From Trogon surrucura (lineage: Eukaryota > Chordata > Aves > Trogoniformes > Trogonidae), in assembly GCA_020746105.1 (NCBI GenBank), contig CM036617.1, positions 177,038,412-177,102,411 on the forward strand: 64,000 bases of DNA. The letters run 5' to 3'. The notes beneath the pieces were generated by a model. The model ran no database searches. It worked only from the letters and a program-made list of their open reading frames with translations, and had not been told where the DNA came from. The position numbers and the translations under genes were made by a program. Each line of letters starts with the position of its first letter. Positions within the stretch are counted from its first letter, which is position 1. This document shows positions 1-13,541 of this stretch, one piece after another.

Positions 1-3000
1 GATCATTACTGATGTTATCATTTGATTCCTCCCCAAGGAGATCTTAGAGTTCAGGACTGCATTTCATCCATGTTTTTCCAGATCTGAGTTCTGTTTCAGA
101 AAGCTGCTCAGGCATATGCTTAGCTTTATTCATGTAAGTAGTCTTACTCACACGAGACCCTGCTAACTCTTAAGTGAAGCATTCAGACAGCTCTGATAAA
201 ACTCTTCTGGGCAATGAATTTTCATACTTTTAAGTTCTAAGAAGGCTTTGAAAATGCACGAAACAAAACCAGATAGATAGTGGGGATTTCTTAATTCTTA
301 AAAAACACAGTAAAAAAATAATACACCACCTAACAAATCAAGTGCATGAAAGCAAAATAGTTTCATGCAAAAGCAAAATTTATGGTGTGCTCTTCAGTAT
401 TTAGGCACACTTGAGGAAAAGAGTCCATGGTGAATTTCATGGAGGTCAAGTAGGCTTTTAGCTTCTGCTTTGCGTTTCTGCTGTTGTGGATTTAACTTAG
501 AAACTTGATGATGTAATTTTATAAAAACTGTCATTGAACTTTGATTTTTAGGTAATCCATGTCCCTCAGCTGCCCAGCTTCCTGAAACTGCAGATTATTG
601 ATTATTTGTCTCTACAACAGTAAAATCTGTTGGCTTATCCAAAGCAATTCCCATTTCTTTTATGTCTCTACCATTCTCTCCCAGATCAGAACCATCACAG
701 GCACAAGTACTGTTATTACAAAACCTTCAGCGTTCAATATATATTCTCTGAAGGGGACAAAAGGACTTCAGGCACTGGCATTCTTATCGATGTTCCTTTT
801 GAACTTGATAATGAAAATAACCACGGATTTCACAACCACTTTTTCACAACCCAGAGAGTCGTCTTTTTCACAGAAATACGAAAGAGTGCATTAATCCTCA
901 ATCTAAGTGTTAATGTCACTATCTATTGGCATAAAATTAATGTAATTTTGAAATTACCCGTTATATCAATATTTCTTATCAGCAACACTTTCTCAAGTTG
1001 AGAATGCAGCCCTTGAAGTATGAAGCAGTCAGCCACTACTGGAAGAATTCTATGCTTAAAAATTTCAATGACTTTCAGTCCTATTTTCAACCTACCTTAC
1101 CTAAGATAAAACAGGAAAGCTGATTTTTCACAGAGTATCCAGATGTTCCTGAGTTTAAGGTATAGAGATTAATATGTTTGAGATTTTCAAAACAATACCT
1201 AAAATTTAGTACTGAGCTGCTTTTTCACTCAAAGCTCTGCATTTCACATGAGAGCTGTGGTGCATGAGAAGCACAGACCTTGTATTATTGGTTGGTCTAA
1301 AGACTCTGAGGATGCTCCTAGGAGCATGGAGAGAGTTGGCATGGCTTTAGTTTTTATCTAGTCACCTGTCATATCTCTCTGCAAGAAGCTGTCAGTTGTA
1401 TTGCAAGGGCAACAAACTTGCCTGAGAGCCTGGCTCCTAGCAAATTATGGCTCAGCATATTAACAGACACTGAAGGGCCTCTTTTTGTGTAACTGACATT
1501 GGCTTAGTCTGCTCCATTTCTGGTTATCTCCCAGAGTTTCATTCCTGCAATCCCATTCTCAACAGTTGCTGGATTTTGTCCTTGCAACTTGTTTCATGAT
1601 CCTTATTCCACTACATAACTATATTCACCGCATGACAAGAAAAGCTAATGTTCAAGCACTGTGGCAATGTGCTGATTTAGTTCATGAGCAGAATTATCAA
1701 GCAAGCAAACCAGAAATTAACACCTAAATTAACTAAATGCAAAGTCAATAGCATATTTCAACTGTCACTTATTAATGTGTGCTGTATTTTTAAGAATGCA
1801 AGTTCACCCAGAGCCATACAACAAATAATTCTGTGAATTTCTTGAATTATTCCAGTTTTGAACAGCTCAGACTGGTGAAGAATGGATGAAATTTCATAGC
1901 AGCTTAGGGAAGAAATAGTAGCTGTCACTCAGTTTGCCCCAAATAACACCAGTAATAATCTCTGGAAATAGTTTTTTCTATAGCTCATCTTGCAAATTAG
2001 CATGTCACAGGATTCTGGAAGAATCTAAATAAGAAAAACAGGCATGAATTCAGGCCCAAAATCATTATATAGAGCAGAAAAAGTCTTACTGGTAAGTCAG
2101 CAGCAGAGCCATATGTCTAAATACATTCAGTTGTACATTCAAGTCCACATTTTCTCATGACTTCACTCTCTTACAACACTGAACTAGGCTGCCAGATGCT
2201 TACACCTGCATCCTTGAAAATACAATTCTGGAATTAAATTTCATGGCCATGGGGATTTTAGATTGCAAGGTAAAGTTTTAGACTGACTAAATCTGGAGGC
2301 CAAAAGTCATTGATTATAACAGAGAGGAGGCTACATGTCCACTCTCAAGATACTGTTTTCTATTATTTTGCAATCTCTATTTATACTAGTGTAAAATGAG
2401 TATTTGGACAGCTACCCTATTTCACACATCAAGGAGAAATTCAAGGTAAAAGGCAGTGAAGAATCTTCTACCATCAGATAATCTATTTAAGTAAGCTCTC
2501 TGGAACTAGAAAAAGGCAAGAGACCCAATCTCTCTGTCAAATCAGTATCATAGAACTGGAATTCAAAAAGACAGATGTCCCTCATTAAAACCTGATCATT
2601 TGCCTTATCACTGATGTGAAGGAAAAATCCTTCTCCAAGCACCCTTAAGTTTACTCACAGAACCTATACAGTTCTGCTTTTCCAGGGTCAAAGGAAGGAA
2701 TTTCAACATGCACACTGCTTGTTCAAATATTTGCTCACTCCTGTTAAGGGGGAGCAGTGAATGGCTTCTAGGTACATGTTTTAGATAGTGCATAATATTG
2801 GGTCTTCAGGATTTATTTTTTCAGTGATACCTTTAGTGGGTTTATACTCAATATTTTGGCTCACTGGGTTACTGGTTACTCAGCTGGGTTACTTAGAAAT
2901 CTAAAGGACACTCAACTGGTTCTTGCTCAGTTATCCAGTGTATGTATTTGGAATTACATAACAAATGATATTTTACTGTGTAATTTAATAACAGAGGCTA

Positions 3001-3882
3001 ACTTTGCCTTTGGTTTTGAATGTCTAGATCTCCAGTGAACTCTTCTTAAGCCATGTAGTTGTTATCACAGCCTTTGAGAAGACTGAATTCATAAATATTT
3101 ATGTAAAATTTTTAGATGTCCACAACATCCAATGAAGCATCCGGTCTGAGCTTGGGAAACTGTTAGAATTTGAGAAGCAAGTCTTATGGGCTATACCTGA
3201 ACAGATTGTTTTATTTGCTCTCAAACCCCAAAGAGCCCATCTAAATTGTCATGTTGATGTACAATGAATGGTCTCTAGAAATTAAAATCCTAAACCTTGA
3301 CTTCTCAGCCTCTGAAATTAAGCCAGCAAAACCGATGTCTGGGCTTTACATCTCATGGTAAATAAAAAAAAAATAAAATCCTTGAGTAAAAGCTGAGTCC
3401 ATACTTTTAAAATAGATTTGGTTTTCACCTCACATAAAAAATTTACATGGACTCATTAACACTATTTTTATATGCAGTTAATCCTTTGGTATTTTAAAAA
3501 GTCTGTTTTCTTGTAAAGAGACACCCTGAAGGATGGCTCTTCCTCTGTGCAACACTATGATATTTCACACTAAACCAACAAACAAAAGAACATCCTTCCT
3601 TGTAGTAACTAGAAAAGCCAGATGGCATCTTCTGTACATTTCAATTCCCGGAAAGTTTTCTTGACAGATAACATATTTAATGCAAAATTAACTCACAGGA
3701 TTCTGTTTTCTCAAACCCAATATTTGCTCCCATTTTATACCATTTATGGTTTGCTACTAAATGCTTTCTTTCCTTTTAGTTAAGTATAGGTAAGTGTGGA
3801 AAACAGAAGCTAAAAAACTATCTTCGCTCATTCTGACACTAACATCGATGCGACATACATTTTCAAGGCTTTTAGAATTTTT
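1..3882. other. Intergenic DNA, no gene recognised
   Basis: AT-rich sequence with stops in all frames at high density. The longest open frames here (about 60-120 codons) show no recognisable domain, no codon bias and no linked splice structure, so I call none of them genes. I see no CR1 or LTR remnant. The only local structure noted is a perfect 16-bp palindrome at 1312-1327 (ATGCTCCT then AGGAGCAT). Confidence 0.6.
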
Positions 3883-3887
3883 GCAAG
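3883..3887. repeat. 5-bp target-site duplication (left copy) of the ERVL solo LTR
   Basis: GCAAG directly precedes the TG start of the LTR at 3888. The same five bases directly follow its CA end, at 4953-4957. A 5-bp duplication is the usual footprint of ERVL-class integrases. Confidence 0.85.
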
Positions 3888-4952
3888 TGTATTGGGTTTG
3901 CATGGCACGGTTTTTGTAGTGGAGGGGCTACTGTGCGAAGCTGCTAGAAGTTTCCCCTGTGTCCAACAGAGCCAATGCCAGCCAGCTCCAAGATGAACCT
4001 GCCTCTAGACAAGCTCATCAGCAATGGAGGTAACCCCTCTGGGATAATGTATTTAAGAATGGGAAGAAGTTGCTGAGCAACAACAGTTGCGACTGAAGAG
4101 AGGAGTGAGAATACGTGAGAGAAACAACTCTGCAGACACTGAGGTCAATGAAGAAGGCAGGCAACAAGGTGCTCCAGGCGCCAGAGCAGAGATTTGCCTG
4201 CAGCACATGATGAAGACCATGGTGGAGCAGGCTGCCCCTCTGCAACCAGTGGAGGTTAATGGTGGAGAAGATATCCACCTACAGGCTGTGGAGGACCACA
4301 CACTAGAGCAGGTGAATGCCCGAAGGAGGCTGTGACCCCATGGAGAGCCTGTGCCAGAACACGCTCTTGTGACCCCGTGGGAGATCCACACTGGAGCAGT
4401 CTGCCCCTGAAGGACTGCACGCCATGGAAGAGATCCACACTGGAGCAGTTCATGAAGAACTGCAGCCTGTGGGCAGGACTCAGATTGGAAAAGTTCGTGG
4501 ATGTCTGTCTCCTCGGGGAAGGACCCCACGCTGGAGCATGGGAAAGGTGTGAGGAATCTTCCCCCTGAGGATGAAGAAGTGGCAGAGACTCATGTGTGAT
4601 GAACTGATGGCAACCTCCATTCCCTGTCCCCCTGCTCTGCTGGAGGGAGGGATGTAGAGAAATCAGGAGTAAAGTTAAGCCCAGGGAAGCAGGGAGAGGT
4701 GACAGGGGAAGATGATTTAAGATTTGGTTTTATTTCTCATTACTGTGCTCTGATTTGATTGGTAATAAATTAAATTAATTTCCTTGAGTCCAGTCTGTTT
4801 TGTCCATGATGGTACTTGCTGAGTGATCTCCGTGTCCTTATATCAACGCATGAGCCTTTTGTCAGATTTTGTCTCCCCTGTCCAGGTGAGGAGGAGAGTG
4901 ATACAGTGGTTTTGGTGGGCACTTGGCATCCAGCCAGGATCAACCCACCACA
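3888..4952 (+). mobile_element. Solo LTR of an endogenous retrovirus, ERVL class
   Basis: A 1,065-bp element beginning TGTATTGGG and ending CCACCACA, flanked by identical GCAAG duplications. It has LTR landmarks in the right order: a CCAAT-type motif (about 3972), a TATA-like TATTTAAG at 4050-4057, and a polyadenylation signal AATAAA at 4764-4769 followed by T/G-rich sequence. Between about 4190 and 4560 it contains an imperfect array of roughly 45-60-bp units sharing the words CTGGAGCAG and CCCCGTGG. These units account for several apparent open frames on both strands, the longest 158 codons. No gag, pol or env sequence lies beside it, so it is a solo LTR left by LTR-LTR recombination. It resembles long ERVL LTRs familiar from bird genomes; the family name needs a repeat library. 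Intact duplications and modest divergence suggest a fairly recent insertion. Confidence 0.88.
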
Positions 4953-4957
4953 GCAAG
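4953..4957. repeat. 5-bp target-site duplication (right copy) of the ERVL solo LTR
   Basis: GCAAG, identical to 3883-3887. The match fixes both ends of the LTR to the base. Confidence 0.85.
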
Positions 4958-6214
4958 GTTACCTCTAAATCTATGAACATTTTGCAAAGGTACATTTTAA
5001 TGAGGGAAAAAGGTATTGTAATGTATAGAATACAAACAAGTGGCAAAATCACAATCATTAGTTTTCTTAATAACTTGTTTATATCTTAGGTAAAGGAAGA
5101 ATTACTCCGTTAAAATATGTCTTCATAGATATTGGCCATCAAATTTTGGTTTCGTTCTGTACGTCTATATCAAAAGGATTAGGTAGTGTCACGTAACAAA
5201 AAATAAAAAGCAGATTCTAGCATAACTCCAGTTTAACAAGCTAACCTAACTCGCAATTTCATTCTGTCACAAACTTAGCCATAAAGCAGAGATGCCAATT
5301 CAACTTTACGTATTCCTTGTACTTTTGAAGCTGCAGACAGAAAATTCCCTATGACAGAATTGTTTATGATCCAATTTCACCCATTCAGTTACACAAGATT
5401 TCTGTTAATCTTCCTTTTTTTTTTCCAGCTAGCCTAACCTTTTGGGGCTGCCCTTCTGACAGAGTTCGGTTTTGGCATTATTTTCTTATCCTCTGGGGGT
5501 TTAAAGACCATCTCATTTTCTTTGAACTAGTATATACACTGCATTTCATGGTCAACTCCAAACAGTTTTCTTCCTTTTTGGTTTCTGGGAGTCAATTTCA
5601 CTTCTGGAGCTCTGACTTTTGATATATTGCAAATGGTCATCATTGTAGTGCAGAGGAAAATAAAAAGGTTGGAATATGCCTCTGAACACTTCCCATATAT
5701 TCAAAGCTAAATGGATTTGACACGTCAAAATATTGCCAGTTGAATTTTAAATGTCAAGATTCTCTTAGGTAATAACTTTGCATTTTTAATGGCTTTATTT
5801 GAGGACCATAACCATCTTATAAACATTAATGGATTTATTTTCTCAGTACTCCTGTGAGTAAGTATGAGTTGGAACCACATTTGCACTAGGGTAAAGTAAA
5901 ACATTAAATACTCCAGTATTATATGAATACAGCTGCACTAGCCATAGTGGATTTTTTTTCCAACTTACGACCATCACAAACAAGTCAGGCAACGCTCCTT
6001 AGACAAAATCAAACAGGAAAGCTTATGTCTGAAAACGCATTTAGTTATGTATCCAAATAAATATTTAGGCAGAATCTCCACAGTTAAATTCAAGAGAGCA
6101 ATCAAAGAAAACCCTGAGGCATCATAAACTGTGCTACCACATTATCCAGTGCAGTTACTGAAGACCTAGACCCTTTGAGGACCTGTCGGTGTTAGGTTAA
6201 TGACTGGACTTGAT
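4958..6214. other. Intergenic DNA, nothing recognised
   Basis: AT-rich single-copy-looking sequence between the solo LTR and the first CR1 copy. No open frame of interest, no repeat family recognised. Confidence 0.55.
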
Positions 6215-6940
6215 GACAGGTGGATAAAAAGCTGGACATGAGCCAGCAATGCACTCTTGCAGCCCAGAATGCCAATCTCATCCTGGGCTGCATCAGAAGA
6301 GGGGTTATTCTGCCCCTCTGCTCTGCTCTTGTGAGACCTCGCCTGGAGGACTGTATCCATCTCTGGAGTCCCCAACGCAAGATGGACAGAGGAGGTCCAG
6401 AGGAGGGCCACAAAAATGATTAAAGGGCTGGAGCACCTCTCCCATGAGGACAGGCTGAGAGAGTTGGGGGATTTTCAGCCTGGAGGAGAGAAGGCTCTGG
6501 GGAGACCTTGCAGCATCCTTCCAGTACTGGAAGAGGACCTACAGGAAAGCTGGAGAGGGACTGTTTACAAGGGTGTGTAGGGACAGGACAAGGGGTAATG
6601 GTTTTAAGCTAGAGCAAGATATATTTAGATTAGATATCAGGAAAAAGTTTGTTACAATGAAGGTGGTGAAATACTGGCACAGGTTTCCCAGAGAGGTGGT
6701 GGAGGCTCCATCCCTGGAGGCATTCAGGGTCAGGCTTGATGGGGCTCTGAGCAACCTGATCTAGGCAAAAGATCACAGAATCTCAGAATCACAGAATGTT
6801 AGATGTCCCTGCTCACTGCAGGGAGTTAGACTAGATGACCTTTAAAGGTCCCGTCCAGTCCACTACTACGATTATATGATTCTACAATTCTATCTTCAAG
6901 GTCTTTTCCAATCTAGGCAATTCTGTGATTCTGTGATTCT
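6215..6940 (+). mobile_element. CR1 LINE, 5'-truncated 3' end
   Basis: The + strand reads as the C-terminal part of the CR1 ORF2 (reverse transcriptase protein) followed by its 3' untranslated tail. Recognisable pieces are VDKKLDMSQQC near 6220, SALVRPRLEDCIHLWSPQ near 6325, [13 protein letters not shown] near 6580 and ALSNLI before a stop near 6762. Frameshifts separate these blocks and a small deletion removes residues around the GVILPL block, so it cannot encode a working protein. The tail is odd: one tail-like end lies near 6885 and a second CR1-like end with GATTCTGTGATTCT follows at 6897-6940, suggesting two overlapping insertions or a tail duplication. Confidence 0.88.
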
Positions 6941-9900
6941 CAAAGGCACTGGATAACCTAACCTGGACATCTGAATTGCTCCCTAGCTTTACCTCCTGCT
7001 ATGCAAGCAGGCGAATCAGATACAGGCTGTGGGCAACAGTATCACCTCCTCCTCTTCCACTGTTAACAGCAAACAGTGAGGCCTCTTTGGTTACTTGAAA
7101 GACCTTTTGCACACAATTATTTTTCAAGACAAGAATTGAGTCATAAAACAATAGTGTCAAGCCACAACCTTGACCTGGGTCCTTAAATTCCAGGAGCAGA
7201 GAAAGGGAACTCATACATAGATTTGTACTCGTTGTTTCCTTTTGGCTTTCTGAGAAGCCTTTTTCGTTGTTTTGCTTTTCTGAAGAAAGTAAAGATACAA
7301 TACAAAGGACAAAGGAAAATCTTTGTCATTTAAGGAAGCCTGAATTCCTGTAAATCAAAAAAATCCACAAAAGGGAAAAAGGACCCAGACATTCCTCTCC
7401 TACTGCCTTGCCCACAAGAGAAACAATCATTGGAGACACACTGTTGGAGGCACTTGGCTCGCTTTGCAAATTGTACCGTCTGCAGTGTTCCCCCAGTCTT
7501 TAAACAGAGAAAGTTCTGACTGCAGATTTGGAGTTAACTGCCTCATCTACCTAAACATTGATTTAGACATCTCAATTTTTTTTAACATTTTTTAAATCCA
7601 TATAGCTCTTATATAGTTGCATTTCAGTCAGTTGAACATGAGGACTTTTAAAAAGAGGGATGGTCTGTTGAACTAGGCCTATCAGCAGCCTTGTAAGAAG
7701 GTGTCTATACAGAGTACTGCATTTTTTACACCTGTTTTGCATGCGTGTCATGATTAAATAAAGCACAAAGCAATAACAAATAAATCCTCTTTTCTGTTTT
7801 TGAACTTGTGATCTAGACATGATTAATGGTAGTTCATTAATCAAGCTGAGTTATTTATTTCACTCAATTCTAAGAGTTATGTTCTAATGAATCCTTTACA
7901 AGAAAAACACATACTGGTTATGTTATAGCTGTATGTGCTTGAGAGGGTATTTGTGCTTTGTTGTTGCCTTTTAATCATCTTTATATTACTTCTTGTAATG
8001 GACATTTGCGTATTTATAACAATATTCTGTTCACTCCCTAGATTATTCATGCCCGAGTGGCTAGCCTAGTACAGAAAAAGGTTTAATGAGTTTCAAGGGG
8101 ATAGCACTGTAAAACCAAAATAAATATAAACCAAATGCCTGAATACTAATGTAAGCTTCCAACTAAAACATATCATCAAAGACTATGATAATAGACAGTC
8201 CTCCCTCATTTTTAATAGGATACCTTTATTCCTGACTGTACAGTATCTCCTTACACAATGTCTTTCTAAATGAACCACACCATAGCTCGGCATTTCAAAA
8301 CACAGCCCAAAACTGAGTTGGTTGCTCCTACCCTGAATCTTTTACATGTAACAGCTCCATGTCTTATCTATTTCACATTGTGACTTTCAGAAAATTCAGC
8401 TGTTTCATGATGGTGACTCCTATTGGCAATGCACAACTGCCGCAAAGAAATCCCGTATTGCTATATTCATGTTTGAATTAGGTGCATAATCTCATAATTT
8501 CTTTGCTTTAATAATTTTTGTTCAGGAAAACACAGATTTCACTTGCCTACTTATTACTTTTGGGGAAATATGTTTATTGTTTCTCCCAGCACTAAATTTA
8601 CAATTAATCTTCACAATATTTTATCTAATTATGTTTTCACAGTGCTGAATAACCTATTTTTGGCTAAAACCACAAAATCAGAATCTCCAATTTGCCACAA
8701 AAGTAAAATTACAAATTTACACCAGTGGCTTGTATTTCATATTTAATTCCTTCTCTTACTCACCTAAAAGGCTTTTGAGACGTTTTGATTTTTTTTTTCC
8801 ATTTCTGCTCTCCTCAAGGATTCCTGAAGTCTTCTCTGATCTCAGTTGTGCCACAAAGTATCCTGCAATTGGCTTCTAAAGTATGTTAAATATGCTATCA
8901 CAGCAAACTCTTTTGATCCTGCATTACTGAAGGCTCAAAAAAATTTTTTTTCACATCCTCCACTGTTAATCTGGTCTCTCGTCCTGCTGTCTTTGAAATG
9001 TAAAGTTTATCTCCACTGACTGCTAGACATAAAGCTTCATAGTGCATACTGTTTCTTCAGCTCTTCTTAAATTTGCTGCAGTTTCTCCCATTTTCTTTTG
9101 ACGCGCAATTTTGAAAATGAACAAAAATGAACAGAATGAAATTGCCTATACAATATTCTCATCCACTACGTGTTGATTGCATTGCCTACCTCTTCCTAGT
9201 CTCACAGAATCTTTGTCCTGTTCCCTAGTCCTTCAGTAAAACACCTTGAGATTGAAGCTACCCTGTCCCTTGTCCTGGGACACTGAAAATTTCTTTCCCC
9301 AAGACATTGCATATCTGAAGAATCAAATGTTATGAAAAGTCAGAACTAAAAATGGAAGTTTGGGCTACCACTTGAGTCAGATACAAGATCTGGTGTGCTA
9401 CTTTCGCCACATCTTTTCTGACCAATAGTAGGGAGTTGCATATTTATGCATCTAGAGGCAGCAGAGAAAGGCCTTTGTTCCACATCTTCATTATATTGAT
9501 TCCACAAAAATCGCTTACCTAACTGAATGTAAAGAAAAGCAGTTTAAATAATGACATATGTGTCATAATATTCTGTCACTTCCTATTTTAAGTCGATCCG
9601 GAAAAGCACATGCTGCTCTATAGATAAAGGTATAGCAGAGGCACCATAGCCAAAGATTAAAAACAGAAAAGCATAATATGCAGGGTCCTATCCACCACCT
9701 AATTCACAGGCTGGATTTGCATGGCATTTGTACAGTGGCCCATTCACAGTCCCCCAAAAAACATCAAGATCTCCACGAAAAGATGCTTTCAGAACAGAAT
9801 GCCAGTTTTCTAGTCGTGGAAGGAAACTGGCAGTGGAGGGTGCTACTTCCTTTTATTACCACTGCAAAATTACTAACATATAGTGACATAAAATGAATCC

Positions 9901-12900
9901 AGGGCTATAGAATCCACAAACTCAACTATTCTCACGAAGTTGATAGCAAGCTAATAGCCATCCACAGAGGAATATCATGCATCTACCATGCTTTTTGATT
10001 TCTGATACTTCCCCCTCATCCAAAGCCAGGTGAATGACTTCAGAAGGAGTTCCTGCATTGCACGGGGAAATGCAAAGATTTTTAACCTCCGGGGCCCCTT
10101 ACCATTGTTGGAAGTGGTTATGAAAAGAATGGTGTGAGATGCACTCCTGAAAATGACTTTTTATTACCGGACATATCTAATAACTTTGTCATGGATTCAT
10201 TCACTGTCGTAAGGCTTTGGAGAACTGCAGAAGAGACATGGCAATATCAATAGTATAACAGACAACTGAGAGGACTCAAGAGACCGATGTTTACAGCTGA
10301 CCTGCAAGCAAGTCACTTAAACTCTGTGCTTTAGCCTCTTCCTCATAAAATGCAGTCTTTGACATCTCCCCTGAAATTATTTTCAGATCAATAGGTAATA
10401 TCTGAGTTACTAACCATTGCTTCTGTGCAGCAGCATGGCGATCACTGTGCCCTCCATCTACAGGTTTCAGCATTCTGAGTTTGTTTGCCACTTCCCCTAG
10501 TTACTGTGGGCCACTGACATCAAGACTGTTTGAATAAGCTCATGCTAAAAGTTAAGACATCTTTGGCTGTTTTGCCTTCTGCCTTCATGCTGGTTTTATA
10601 TCCATAGCGCTTTGCGACACATGGGTTTGCCCCTCCTTCCACACTACTTAAAACAATGCAGCCAGACTTGGGGATAACTGTAATGACAAATGACTTCTCA
10701 GTTGTTATATTAACTAGCTTTTGCTTCTGCATACATTTAATGCAATCAACAAAAAATCTAAGTGAAGAAGATCCGATCGCAAGCTAGATGGCAGATCCAT
10801 CGCTTTCTTCAGGAACGGCTGTATTAAATAACAGGAAGTGAAAAATAGTCAGAATATGGGGAGTATCACAAGAACACAACTTTCTCCTTGCACTGCCTAG
10901 GAAAGCTTCTACATGAAGGGATAACAGAGATAAAATGATTATTTCTAAGTCATGTGATAAGTTTTAAACGTAACCTATAATCACGAATGTTTTAATTCCG
11001 GGGGCAACCAGCCATAAGATGTGTGCAGGGCTATACATATAAATATCCCAAACAGTAATGCATTATTACAATAGTTGCTGGGACAGCTGGTCTTGGGCAA
11101 TAGAGGTTATATTTAAATCAGCAAGTCGTGGGCACAATGGGAATCGATATACAGCAGGAACAGCGCTGAGAAACTTAATAGCTAAATTACACATTTTTTT
11201 TTTTTAGGAAATCTTACTTTGGATTCCCTGTAATCTGGTCTTAAGAATTAAATTGGTATTAACAGCTGAAAAGCATTAAATGCACCTTGGAGAATATCTC
11301 CTGCTTTATCATCATCTAAAGGGAATTTCACTTGCCTGCCCAAGGTCTGGCCTGTCATATGAAATTCCAGAAACTGTTTGTCACAGAATATGCCATGCTG
11401 AATTTCTTTCTGAACATGCTACAGGAGTTTTGAACTTCAGACTATGGCTTTGCATAAAATGTTAAAATAAGGTCTTTAAAGGCTTTGTGGTACCAGCCTA
11501 CCTCCTCTCTGATACAGAACAGAAGCCCTGCCCAAGGCCATGAACCACAGCTAAATGCATTACTGGCCAACTGGTGCTCAGGCACTGCTCAAATGTGCAA
11601 CATAAGAAGGCACACTGCCAAAATAGTTTAAGGACTTGAATGTACTGAATTGTTTTCTGATTGCTTAAGAAATACTTTTCTGGTTGAGACACAAAAATCA
11701 AAACAGCTGTTAATTTTAGAGAGTGCATTTTGTGTTACTTGTTTAACATGAATTACACTAGTAAATAAATGTCTTATTTCAGTGCATTTTTTTAAAAGAA
11801 GACTGATAATGAAGTAGGGTTTTTTTCTGTGATTTTATTATCCACTTTCCTCTTGCTTACTAATACTGAGCTGGTTTATCAACCAATGCTCTTTTCAGTA
11901 ACAGAGCATTTGATAGCTACTCTGGCGTTGATAAGGATGCAAGAAGCAAGAGATACGTTGATTCCTCCTATTTCTGATGGAAGAACAAAAGCAAGTGCCA
12001 AAGAACTGAGAAATAGAACTTTTTTTCTGACAAATCAGGCAGCTAAAGTCCAAGAAGACAGTAATTATGTGAACAGATAATTGGCCTGATACAGAGGAGA
12101 AACTTGGTGAATCTTGTGCAGACATGAACAAGAGGCAAACAAAGGTAGCACATCTGACACCCGTTCCTAAGAGCAATGAAAGGAGAAATTTGGCCACCCT
12201 TCAGCATATACCACAAAAATCTGTCCAACCACAATGAAAACGAACACAATCAGAAACAGATCTTTTTTTTTTTGAAATGCACTTTCAAATGGAAAGATAG
12301 ACTTCAAAGAATTCTTTGTAGAAATTACTTTTCTGCTGCAATCTATGATTTTAGTATCTAAGCTGATGCAATTTGATTCCAATTTGTGAGGGAAATGCTT
12401 AACTGCAAAATTGAATGTTATATTAAGATAGCTTTATAGTCAATCATGGCAATTATTTCACTCACATTAAATCATCTGCTGCTGGTTTTTTCTGCATTTT
12501 TATAGGCTGTCCTTGGAACATTTATTATTCCTAAAAAAAAACCCAACTGATGAAGTGATATGTCCAGGAGAATATTTATGTAATCAAGCTTGCTTTTGGC
12601 TAGTATCTGCAAGATTTCATTTAATCCAAATATAAGAAATGCAAAGCCTGACATTCTACGAAAAGTAATCTATTCTTCTACTCTGGACACAACACTCAAA
12701 TGTAAGGTAAATCCTGGTAAACATGGGAGTTCTGTGGAGGCCATAGCTGCAAAAAGTTCACATTAATCCATAACATAAGGAATCAGAAATCATAATCTTT
12801 CCTTTCATCTCTTAGACCCAACTTAAAAGCTGAGTACTTTCCAAGGCTCACTTTCCCAGAAATACTTAGCGTACGCTCTGCTAGCCAAGAGAGCCCCATT

Positions 12901-13541
12901 TTCTACGACCCATTACTAGTAGTCAAAACTGTTAATGCATTCCAGCTTCCTCATTTTTACGGCCAAATACAATACCAGTATATAGGATACTGCTTTGTAG
13001 AGTTCTGCCAGTGTGAAAATGAGATGTTACTGTGCCTTTCTCACCAAATTAGAGCTCCTATTGCTTTCTTCTTTGATCATCCTGCATAATTTCACATCAA
13101 TACATTGCATTGTCTCAACTAAAAATTACTGATTCCCATAATAATTTTGATATGAGAACTTCTAATGAATGTGTGAATCTTTCTGAACCACAAATCAAAA
13201 AAAAAAAAATATATGTGGTCGATTAATCATAAAATGCATACTTCATATGTTGGAGATCTGATGAGAGAAAACTCAAGAGTTGCACACGGATGAGTGAGGA
13301 CCACATAGGCCATCGCTCCACTAAGCTGGGACAGAAGTGAGCAGTAGGGTCTTAGGGCAACTGTGGATCAGCCGCTGGATGTTCATATGGGGGTTCAGAG
13401 TATTCAGCAGCTTTGCAGCTACGACAGTGCCACTGACAGGAGCTGCAATTGATCTACCTAGAGCTGTAGGCAAGACACACAGGTGGGTCTGGTCTGATTT
13501 TGATCTTGTTCATTTGCATCAATGAAAGTCTTGCGTACAGA
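6941..13541. other. Intergenic DNA, no gene recognised
   Basis: About 6.6 kb of AT-rich sequence. I find no CR1, LTR or gene that I can support. Open frames here are 60-100 codons, lack recognisable motifs and look like chance. Homopolymer runs occur (for example T runs near 8790 and 11195, A runs near 13198). Old, highly diverged repeats could be hidden here. Confidence 0.5.

Noticed and set aside
4018-4568. Overlapping open frames up to 158 codons on both strands
   Set aside because: They lie wholly inside the solo LTR and reflect its internal repeat array, not a gene.
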